Origin: Lachnospiraceae bacterium UBA4364
Lineage (GTDB): Bacteria > Bacillota > Clostridia > Lachnospirales > Lachnospiraceae
Assembly: GCA_002393955.1 (NCBI GenBank)
Contig: DGSK01000034.1
Location: forward strand, 1-48,964
Direction: 5' to 3'
Length of the DNA: 48,964 bases
The translations under genes were made by a program, and so were the position numbers. The notes below the pieces were generated by a model. That model made no database searches and was not told the DNA's origin. It saw only the letters and a program-made list of their open reading frames with translations. Below, in pieces: positions 41,619 to 48,964 of this stretch (its first letter is position 1; each line of letters begins with the position of its first letter).

Positions 41619-44414
41619 ATGGTATATTACGTGATGATAACGGCGCTTCTTGCCGGCTTGATCCTTTTAGCGGTTTCTATGGTTCTGATAAACAGGTCGG
41701 AGCCTTCTGAGATTGTTCGCAACCTTAACTTTTCGGGTGCGTCTCTGGTTACTGTACTGATAGCTGCATTGTCGGGACTTCTGTCCGGAGACCCGTCTGC
41801 TACGCGGGGGTCCATTGCAATGGAGCACATGGCAGTCTGCGGTTTTGTGATTTCTTTCGCATTCTTTTCCATTAGTACCTGCGGTGTAAAGATCCCAAAG
41901 CAGTTTTCAATCCCTATCCTTGTATATTTCTTTCTGCATTGCGGGGCGGCAGCAGTTCTTGCAGTATTGGGGATGCCTATGATTACCGCTGGCGGAAGGG
42001 GGATTTTTCCTCAAAATATCAGTTACAGCATTTTTTATTATATAGATCTGGTGCCCATGGTGCTGATAGGGATTTTCGGCTGCTTTATAACTTTTCAGAA
42101 TTTCAGAAACGCTTTTCTTGAACCAAATCACGGTGCGGGGTGGCTTGCGGTTACCGGGCTCATACCTGTCATAGGGCTTATAATGAGCGCTGTGCCTTAT
42201 GTAAAAGACTTTATGCCTTTGAGAATAGCCCTTGTTCTGGCTTGGACAATAGCTATATGTGTTGTTTTTAAATTCAGGATGTTTGACTCCATGCAGATGG
42301 CAAGGGATGATATCATAGAAACCATAGAGGAAGGCTTTGTGGTGGTAGATGCGGCGGAAAGGATACTTTTCACCAATGAAAAGGCGGGAGAAATCTTCCC
42401 GATGCTTAATTATGACGCCACCCGTCTGGATGTGGTAAAGAAGCTCCTTGAGAATGATAAAAAGGAAATGGAGGTTGACGGCCGGCTGTACCTGATCTCA
42501 CTTGTTCCTTTTTATGACATGGGGAAGTACAAGGGAACAACTATCTGGATAAACGATAAGACAGAGGAACATGAATTTACCCAGCGCCTTATCGAACTTA
42601 AGAATGAAGCTGAAAAAGCGAATCAGGCCAAGTCTGTTTTCCTGGCAAACATGAGTCATGAGATCCGTACTCCCATGAATGCCATTATCGGGATGACGGA
42701 ACTTATACTGAATGACAACATCAACAGCAAGGTAGAGGAAAATGCGAATAATATACGCAGTGCCAGCAATACACTGCTTTCCCTGATAAACAGTATCCTG
42801 GACTTTTCCAAGATAGAGACCGGCAAGACAGAGAATAATGAGAGCGAATACAATCTGGGACTTGTACTTAAGGATATCTGCAACATGATAGGACTTAAGC
42901 TGGTGGATAAAAACGTAGAGCTCATTGTCCACGTAAATGAGAACATGCCAAGCCTTTTCCTCGGAGATGAGACACATGTGCGTCAGATATATACAAATAT
43001 TCTCACAAATGCCGTAAAATATACAAAACGGGGATATATCAGGCTGAGCGTGGACTGGGAGGAGATACCGGGAGGCGCCTGCGTAAATGCTTCAATAGAG
43101 GACACAGGCTGCGGTATCAGGCAGGAGAGCCTGCCAACGCTTTTTGAAAGTTTTCAGCGTGCGGATATGATCCAGAACAGGACCATAGAAGGAACCGGTC
43201 TCGGACTGGCTATATGCAAGAGGCTTGTGGAGTCTATGGGCGGCATGATAGATGTAAAAAGTACCTATGGTGTGGGAAGCGTATTCTCATTCTATTATAA
43301 CCAGAAGATTGCTGATCCTACTCCTCTTGGCAGCTATGATTATATAGAACTTCCCGTGGAAACGGAGCGTGACAGAAAAACTTTCATTGCACCTCTTGCC
43401 CGTATTCTTGTTGTGGATGATAATATTACAAATATAAAGGTTGCACAGGGAATACTCGCCATGTACCAGGTGAGAGTGGATACGGCCCTTTCCGGAAAGG
43501 AATGCCTGGATAAAGTGGCCCGCAATAACTATCATATGATACTTATGGACCAGATGATGCCTGAGCTTGACGGTATCGAGACTACCAAGCTTTTACGGGA
43601 GGATCCGGATCCACGGATCAATTCCATGCCCGTGATAGCACTTACGGCAAATGCCATAAGCGGTACAAGGGATATGTTTTTGCAGAACGGGTTTCAGGAG
43701 TATATATCCAAGCCCATAGATATAGGTGCGATGGAAGAAGTATTAAAGAAATTCCTTCCACCCGAGATACTGCATTATGTGGACAGACCCATGTCGGATA
43801 TGGATTTCGGTGACCTTGAACTTTCTCTGCCGGGTGTGGATATAGCGGATGGAATGAAAAATTACGGTAATGATACCGGCAGGTACGTACAGATGTTAAA
43901 ATATATCTGTGATGACGGAGATGCTCATGTGGAGAGAATACGTCAGTGTATAGAAAAGCATGATATCAGGCAGTATGTATTTGAGGTGCATGCACTGAAA
44001 GGCCTGATGGCAGGTATAGGTGCAAAACAGCTTTCGGAGTTTGCCAGGCTTCAGGAATATGCGGGACGGAACGGAAATGCCGGGGAAATCGAACGGGAAG
44101 GCTATCTGTTGGCAGATACGTATGAGGAGCTCCTTTATTCCATAAGGTCTGCTCTTGATAAGGCCGGGCTTTTCGAGGAGGCAGATATAGAGCTGAGAAA
44201 CGAGTCCCTTACCTGGGACGAGTTTTTAGGCCAGATGAATTCGCTGCAGGGAAGCCTTGAAATGCTGGAGCAGGCAGAGGCTCTCCGTAAAGTTGAAAAG
44301 CTGCTGTCCTATCCCATGGATGACGGTATCAGGGCTCAGCTTATGGAGATAAAAAAAGCAGTCGGTAATTTTGATTATGATGAAGCTATGGAAATGGTGC
44401 AGATGATGATGTAA
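41619..44414 (+). CDS. Hybrid sensor histidine kinase (7TM, PAS, HisKA, ATPase, REC, Hpt)
   Basis: A 931-residue phosphorelay protein. Seven hydrophobic segments occupy about 1-225, followed by a PAS-like domain (226-320), HisKA with H347 in FLANMSHEIRTPMN, and HATPase (GIRQE, GTGLGLAI). A receiver follows with D644 (ILMDQMMPELDG) and K in YISKPID, then a C-terminal Hpt domain with H791 in VHALKGLMAG. All phosphorelay residues His-Asp-His are intact, so it should pass phosphate to an external response regulator, none of which is adjacent. No clear ribosome site precedes ATG 41619; GTG 41631 or ATG 41634 are possible starts. Confidence 0.9.
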   Translation: MVYYVMITALLAGLILLAVSMVLINRSEPSEIVRNLNFSGASLVTVLIAALSGLLSGDPSATRGSIAMEHMAVCGFVISFAFFSISTCGVKIPKQFSIPILVYFFLHCGAAAVLAVLGMPMITAGGRGIFPQNISYSIFYYIDLVPMVLIGIFGCFITFQNFRNAFLEPNHGAGWLAVTGLIPVIGLIMSAVPYVKDFMPLRIALVLAWTIAICVVFKFRMFDSMQMARDDIIETIEEGFVVVDAAERILFTNEKAGEIFPMLNYDATRLDVVKKLLENDKKEMEVDGRLYLISLVPFYDMGKYKGTTIWINDKTEEHEFTQRLIELKNEAEKANQAKSVFLANMSHEIRTPMNAIIGMTELILNDNINSKVEENANNIRSASNTLLSLINSILDFSKIETGKTENNESEYNLGLVLKDICNMIGLKLVDKNVELIVHVNENMPSLFLGDETHVRQIYTNILTNAVKYTKRGYIRLSVDWEEIPGGACVNASIEDTGCGIRQESLPTLFESFQRADMIQNRTIEGTGLGLAICKRLVESMGGMIDVKSTYGVGSVFSFYYNQKIADPTPLGSYDYIELPVETERDRKTFIAPLARILVVDDNITNIKVAQGILAMYQVRVDTALSGKECLDKVARNNYHMILMDQMMPELDGIETTKLLREDPDPRINSMPVIALTANAISGTRDMFLQNGFQEYISKPIDIGAMEEVLKKFLPPEILHYVDRPMSDMDFGDLELSLPGVDIADGMKNYGNDTGRYVQMLKYICDDGDAHVERIRQCIEKHDIRQYVFEVHALKGLMAGIGAKQLSEFARLQEYAGRNGNAGEIEREGYLLADTYEELLYSIRSALDKAGLFEEADIELRNESLTWDEFLGQMNSLQGSLEMLEQAEALRKVEKLLSYPMDDGIRAQLMEIKKAVGNFDYDEAMEMVQMMM

Positions 44415-44434
44415 ACCGGCAGAAAGAGGAAAAT

Positions 44435-44896
44435 ATGGATTTAAAAAACAAAGCGGGTATAATGGCGATTATAGACGAATACGGTCCGGATGTTGCAGAG
44501 CTTGGAAGATACTTAGGCTGGCTCGAGAGCAAACAGGGAGAAAATCTTATGGAGGTTTATGATCCCAGTAAGGGCGAGGGCGGCACTATAAAGTTTCCTG
44601 TCTATGACGGGACGCTTATGAATTTCGTAAGGACAGCGGATAAGACTAAATTCATAAACAGGAATTATCAGTACAGCTTTAATAAGTACAGATTAAGGAC
44701 TGTGGCAGATGAGCTGTCATTCATAGAAAAAGCTGAAATAAAAGACATAAAAGTCATGGGAGATATCCTTTCAAAGTATATAATAAAGGGAAGGACCAAG
44801 GGCTCAATGTGGAGTGAAGGCGTAAGCAACGGTGTATACTATGCGGCGATCAGAAAGATGAAAGAGCTGATAGAGTTCTGGACAAAGCCTTTTTAA
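44435..44896 (+). CDS. Hypothetical protein, possibly DUF6508
   Basis: A 153-residue soluble alpha/beta protein. The C-terminal part (DILSKYIIKGRTKGSMWSEG followed by VSNGVYYAAIRKM) resembles the pattern of DUF6508 proteins (a helix, R/K-G, W-x-E-x-x-x-x-G, helix), but this is from memory. It starts 20 bases after the hybrid kinase stop with AAGAGGAAA upstream and is probably cotranscribed. Function is unknown. Confidence 0.5.
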   Translation: MDLKNKAGIMAIIDEYGPDVAELGRYLGWLESKQGENLMEVYDPSKGEGGTIKFPVYDGTLMNFVRTADKTKFINRNYQYSFNKYRLRTVADELSFIEKAEIKDIKVMGDILSKYIIKGRTKGSMWSEGVSNGVYYAAIRKMKELIEFWTKPF

Positions 44897-44954
44897 AAAA
44901 GCGGTTATATTAAACATAAAAAATTGATGCCTTTAAGGGCGGAAGGGAAACAAA

Positions 44955-47900
44955 GTGGAAAAAGTACGACGAATCTATGTAGCAAAGAAACCTGAGTATG
45001 CTGTAAAGTCTGCAGAGCTGACGGACGAGATAAAGAGCTATCTCGGTATAGACGGATTAAAGTCCGTCAGGATATTTATCCGTTACGATGTGGAAAATGT
45101 TTCGGATGCGGTATTCGAGAGAGCCTGCAGGAAAGTTTTCAGTGAGCCTCCCGTTGATGAATTGTTTGAGGAGAAAATCGATATCCCTGAAGGAGCAAGG
45201 GTATTTGGCGTGGAATACCTTCCCGGTCAGTATGATCAGCGTGCGGACTCAGCTGAGCAGTGCATCAGGTTCCTTAAGGAAGATGAGGAACCCATAGTAA
45301 AGACCGCAATGACCTATGTGCTGACAGGTGATATTTCCGATGATGAGTTTGCAAGGATCAAGTCCCACTGCATCAATCCGGTGGACTCCAGGGAAACAGG
45401 GATGGAGAAGCCTGAGACACTCATCACCAAATATGACGATCCGGCTGATGTGGCCTTGATAGACGGTTTTTGCGATATGTCTGAGGATGAGCTTCGTGAC
45501 AGGTATGATTCATTGGGGCTTGCAATGACCTTTAATGACTTCCTGCATATCAGAAAATATTTTGAGAATGAAGAGAAAAGGAATCCGTCAATGACGGAGA
45601 TAAGGGTTCTGGATACATATTGGTCAGACCACTGCAGACATACCACATTTGCAACGGAACTTAAGGATGTGGAGTTTGACGAGGGATACTACAGGACTCC
45701 CCTGGAAACTACATATATGAGTTACCTGGATACCCGCAATGAGCTGTATGGAGACAGAGAAGATAAGTTCATCTGTCTTATGGATCTTGCGCTTATCGCA
45801 ATGAAGAAGCTTAAGAAGGACGGACTGCTTACGGATATGGAAGTGTCTGATGAGATAAATGCATGCTCCATCGTAGTGCCGGTAGAGATTGATCCGGGGG
45901 ATGGTTCTGATAAGTATACCGAGGAATGGCTTGTCAGCTTCAAGAATGAGACTCATAACCATCCTACCGAGATAGAACCTTTCGGTGGTGCAGCAACATG
46001 TCTGGGCGGTGCTATCCGAGATCCCCTTTCAGGAAGATCCTATGTATATCAGGCAATGCGTATAACAGGTGCGGCAGATCCTACCATTCCAATATCGGAG
46101 ACCTTAAGCGGCAAGCTTCCGCAGATGAAGCTTGTAAAGGGTGCGGCTGCCGGATATTCGTCATACGGTAATCAGATAGGTCTTGCCACAGGCTATGTAA
46201 AGGAAGTATACCATCCCAATTATGTAGCTAAACGTATGGAGATAGGTGCGGTAATGGGCGCTGCTCCCAGAAAGAATGTAAAGAGGCTTAATTCGGATCC
46301 CGGGGATATCATAATCCTGTTAGGCGGACGCACGGGACGTGACGGCTGCGGTGGCGCTACAGGATCATCAAAGGCACACACGGAAAAGTCGATCGAAGTC
46401 TGCGGAGCAGAGGTTCAGAAGGGTAATCCGCCTACAGAGAGAAAGCTTCAGAGACTTTTCAGGAGACCGGAGGTAAGCCGTATCATAAAGAAGTGCAATG
46501 ATTTTGGAGCCGGCGGTGTTTCCGTTGCCATAGGCGAGCTTGCTGCAGGACTTGAGGTTGATCTTGATAAGGTGCCCAAAAAATATGCCGGTCTTGACGG
46601 TACTGAGCTGGCTATATCCGAGTCTCAGGAAAGAATGGCCGTAGTGGTAGATCCGGCAGATGTTGATAAATTTATGGGATATGCCGCAGAGGAGAACCTT
46701 GAGGCTACTTCTGTAGCGGTGGTTACAAAGGAACCAAGACTTGTGCTTAAGTGGCGCGGGAAGGATATAGTCAATCTTTCGAGGGCATTCCTTGATACAA
46801 ACGGTGCACATCAGGAAACAAAAGTTAAGATAAACATTCCTGAGAAAAATGATAATTATCTGGAGAAAACTGCTTCACAGGCAGTTAAGGATGATCTGGC
46901 AAAAGGAGATATTGCAGCGGCATGGCTGGATACCCTGAGTGATCTTAATGTATGTTCGCAGAAAGGTCTGGTAGAGATGTTTGACTCATCCATAGGATCT
47001 TCAAGTGTGTTTATGCCTTACGGTGGAAAGTATCAGCTGACTGAAACTCAGGTGATGGCTGCGAAGCTACCCATGCTGGACAAGGAAAATACGGATACGG
47101 TTACTCTTATGAGCTACGGTTTTGATCCCTATCTTTCATCCTGGAGCCCGTATCACGGAGCGATATATTCCGTAATGTCTTCTGTCGCAAAGATCGTGGC
47201 AGCAGGCGGAGATTACAGGAAGATACACTTTACCTTCCAGGAATATTTCAGGAGGATGACAGAGAATCCTGAGTGCTGGAGTGAGCCTTTTACGGCGCTG
47301 CTTGGTGCATATGATGCACAGCTCGGTTTCGGGTTGGCATCAATAGGCGGAAAGGATTCTATGTCGGGAACCTTCAATAACATAAATGTTCCGCCTACGC
47401 TTGTTTCCTTTGCGGTTGATGTGGCAGGACAGAATGACCTTATCACACCTGAGTTTAAGGAGCCCGGGGATAAGCTGGCGGTATTTGCCGTACCCAAGGA
47501 TGAGTATGACATCCCGGTATACAAGGATGTGATGGCTATGTACGATGAGGTAAGCCAGCTCATAGCCCAGGGCAGGGTAAAAGCTGCATATGTACTGGAT
47601 GCTTACGGTATTCCCGCTGCTGTATCCAAGATGGGCTTCGGTAACGGCTATGGTGCAGAGATCGATACCGATATTGAGGCAGACGAGCTCTTTGCCAACA
47701 GGATAGGCGATATCCTAGTGGAGCTAGATGATGCCACAGAGGATGAGTTTGAATCGGATGTAACTATTATAGGTGAGGTTACGGACGGTGATTTTGTTTA
47801 CGGTGATGTGAAGATCACTCAGGCAGATGCTCTTTTTGCATGGAAGAAGAAGCTGGAAAAGATTTATCCTTCGAAGGCCGGTAATTCTTCGGAAAAAGTT

Positions 47901-48752
47901 GATATGCCTGTATATAACGCGCCTGAGATACATGTTTGCAGGAACAGGGTAGCAAAGCCTACGGTATTCATACCGGTAATGCCCGGTACAAACTGTGAAT
48001 ATGATTCTGCAAGGGCATTTGAGCTTGCGGGAGCAAATGTTATAACAAAGGTATTCAGAAATCAGAATGCTTCGGATATCAGGGATTCCGTTGAAGAATA
48101 TGTAAAGGATATAGCCAATGCCCAGATAATAATGTTCCCGGGCGGATTTTCCGCAGGTGATGAGCCGGACGGATCGGCTAAGTTCTTCGCCACTGCTTTC
48201 CAGAATGACAGGCTTAAGGATGCTGTTATGCGTCTCTTAAATGAGAGGGATGGACTGGTGCTGGGCGTATGTAACGGTTTTCAGGCTATCATCAAGCTTG
48301 GGCTTGTACCGGAAGGTGAGATCGTAGGGCAGAAGGCTGATTCGCCTACACTTACATACAATACGATCAACAGGCATATTTCCAGGATCGTGTATACAAA
48401 GGTGGTATCAAATTTAAGCCCCTGGCTTTCATGTGCCGAGAATGGAAAGGTATACTGCTCACCTGCATCCCATGGCGAGGGCAGGTTTGTAGCGCCTAAG
48501 GCATGGATCGATAAGCTGAAGGCTAACGGTCAGATCGCTACGGTATATTCGGATCCTGATGGTAATGTGACAATGGACGGTGAGTGGAATGTAAACGGTT
48601 CGTATGAGTCCATAGAAGGTATTACTTCGCCTGACGGAAGGGTTTATGGTAAGATGGCTCATCCGGAAAGAAGGGGAGACCATATCGCAGAGAATATCTA
48701 CGGTGATCAGGATCTTAAGATATTTGAGTCCGGTGTAAATTACTTTAAGTAA
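44955..48752 (+). CDS. purL: Phosphoribosylformylglycinamidine synthase, single-chain
   Basis: The fourth step of purine synthesis: FGAR plus glutamine plus ATP to FGAM. The 1,265-residue chain carries an N-terminal PurS-like part, two AIR-synthase-like halves (NETHNHPTEIEPFGGAATC, GGRTGRDGCGGATGSSK; later FGLASIGGKDSMSGTF) and a C-terminal glutamine amidotransferase domain. That domain has nucleophile Cys in LGVCNGFQAI and partners in SHGEGRF and AHPERRGDH. The start codon is GTG at 44955 with GCGGAAGGGA upstream. No purine riboswitch fits in the 58-base gap before it. The stop abuts the terminal palindromic element. Confidence 0.96.
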   Translation: MEKVRRIYVAKKPEYAVKSAELTDEIKSYLGIDGLKSVRIFIRYDVENVSDAVFERACRKVFSEPPVDELFEEKIDIPEGARVFGVEYLPGQYDQRADSAEQCIRFLKEDEEPIVKTAMTYVLTGDISDDEFARIKSHCINPVDSRETGMEKPETLITKYDDPADVALIDGFCDMSEDELRDRYDSLGLAMTFNDFLHIRKYFENEEKRNPSMTEIRVLDTYWSDHCRHTTFATELKDVEFDEGYYRTPLETTYMSYLDTRNELYGDREDKFICLMDLALIAMKKLKKDGLLTDMEVSDEINACSIVVPVEIDPGDGSDKYTEEWLVSFKNETHNHPTEIEPFGGAATCLGGAIRDPLSGRSYVYQAMRITGAADPTIPISETLSGKLPQMKLVKGAAAGYSSYGNQIGLATGYVKEVYHPNYVAKRMEIGAVMGAAPRKNVKRLNSDPGDIIILLGGRTGRDGCGGATGSSKAHTEKSIEVCGAEVQKGNPPTERKLQRLFRRPEVSRIIKKCNDFGAGGVSVAIGELAAGLEVDLDKVPKKYAGLDGTELAISESQERMAVVVDPADVDKFMGYAAEENLEATSVAVVTKEPRLVLKWRGKDIVNLSRAFLDTNGAHQETKVKINIPEKNDNYLEKTASQAVKDDLAKGDIAAAWLDTLSDLNVCSQKGLVEMFDSSIGSSSVFMPYGGKYQLTETQVMAAKLPMLDKENTDTVTLMSYGFDPYLSSWSPYHGAIYSVMSSVAKIVAAGGDYRKIHFTFQEYFRRMTENPECWSEPFTALLGAYDAQLGFGLASIGGKDSMSGTFNNINVPPTLVSFAVDVAGQNDLITPEFKEPGDKLAVFAVPKDEYDIPVYKDVMAMYDEVSQLIAQGRVKAAYVLDAYGIPAAVSKMGFGNGYGAEIDTDIEADELFANRIGDILVELDDATEDEFESDVTIIGEVTDGDFVYGDVKITQADALFAWKKKLEKIYPSKAGNSSEKVDMPVYNAPEIHVCRNRVAKPTVFIPVMPGTNCEYDSARAFELAGANVITKVFRNQNASDIRDSVEEYVKDIANAQIIMFPGGFSAGDEPDGSAKFFATAFQNDRLKDAVMRLLNERDGLVLGVCNGFQAIIKLGLVPEGEIVGQKADSPTLTYNTINRHISRIVYTKVVSNLSPWLSCAENGKVYCSPASHGEGRFVAPKAWIDKLKANGQIATVYSDPDGNVTMDGEWNVNGSYESIEGITSPDGRVYGKMAHPERRGDHIAENIYGDQDLKIFESGVNYFK

Positions 48753-48753
48753 T

Positions 48754-48964
48754 TGACTAAAACTTCCCACATATAGTCTGTGGAAAGAGAACGATGACTC
48801 GCATATGCACCTGAACCGATGCAACGCCTCGGGAAACTAATTGCTAACAGCCCGTAGTTATCCGTTACATGCGAGCCGGCTAGGGGCATACCGTCTCGCA
48901 ACCCTGCACCGGATAACAACGGGCTGTAAGCACTGGATTTCCCCTCGGCTAACAACGCATCGTG
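48754..48964. repeat. Palindromic repeat element, copy B (interrupted, truncated by window end)
   Basis: From 48754 the sequence is the reverse complement of the right half of the element at 1-142 (same GTGGGAAGTTTTAGT end and ATATAGTCTGTGGAAAGAGAAC block). At the central GCGTTG it is broken by a 125-bp insert, after which the original sequence resumes (GATGCGTTG in complement) and runs off the window. The copy begins two bases after the purL stop. Confidence 0.8.
48828..48952. mobile_element. Small inverted-repeat element inserted in repeat copy B
   Basis: A 125-bp insert with imperfect inverted ends of about 38 bases (CTCGGGAAACTAATTGCTAA plus CAGCCCGTAGTTATCCG against CCGAGGGGAAATCC ... 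CAGCCCGTTGTTATCCG). It is flanked by 6-bp direct repeats CAACGC at 48822-48827 and 48953-48958; copy A has this hexamer once. That is the footprint of a transposition-type insertion. It has no coding capacity, so it must be mobilised in trans. Confidence 0.7.

Noticed and set aside
44897..44954. Purine riboswitch upstream of purL
   Set aside because: Only 58 bases separate the genes and no conserved core is seen.

Overview
The window looks like chromosomal DNA of a low-to-mid GC Firmicute, most likely a Lachnospiraceae-type Clostridia. This is inferred from strong AGGAGG-type ribosome sites, a pyrB-pyrI pair, a single-chain PurL of about 1,265 residues, reverse rubrerythrin, an orphan CheC/FliY-type phosphatase and Gram-positive secretion signals. 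No species can be named from sequence alone. Both window edges lie in copies of one palindromic repeat, so this may be a complete contig whose ends are repeat-limited.

Layout. 1-390: palindromic repeat and tRNA-Arg. 389-5145: NA37-family nucleoid protein, SEC-C protein, two adjacent CobW-type metal GTPases (one strongly His-rich) and an OGG-type DNA glycosylase. 5212-8071: a pyr leader with its own promoter, a U-rich leader peptide and two terminator-like hairpins, then pyrB, pyrI and pheA. 8143-13883: GH3 glucosidase, histidine phosphatase, a six-repeat secreted protein and an aquaporin. 14016-18045: an HD / small membrane protein / cysteine-peptidase-like operon, a DtxR/MntR-type regulator, reverse rubrerythrin and HemW. 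18116-23316 (minus): RND pump, lipoprotein adaptor and MarR regulator with an array of four 14-bp repeats in front. 23525-26585: a secreted protein behind a promoter containing a G9 tract, an Rpn-type nuclease with an apparent internal start plus a separate tail gene, and an SDR pseudogene. 26791-34073: a surface-glycan cassette (polysialyltransferase/GT52-like enzyme, ABC flippase, MBOAT acyltransferase, DHHW partner, acyl carrier protein, sugar aminotransferase). 34082-48752: housekeeping and signalling (cca, PEGA protein, CheC-like, Mrp, SecB-like, ABC-F, tRNA-Trp, hybrid histidine kinase, small hypothetical protein, purL). 48754-end: a second palindromic element, itself interrupted by a smaller inverted-repeat element.

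Most worth following up: (i) a pyrBI leader that resembles enterobacterial UTP-sensitive attenuation; (ii) the Rpn gene with an in-frame internal Shine-Dalgarno/ATG and an adjacent free-standing copy of the same tail, suggesting a toxin with intragenic and extragenic inhibitors; (iii) a probable phase-variable promoter; (iv) the glycan cassette with Dlt-like logic but no DltA; (v) the nested palindromic elements. All functions are read from motifs by eye; no database search was run.
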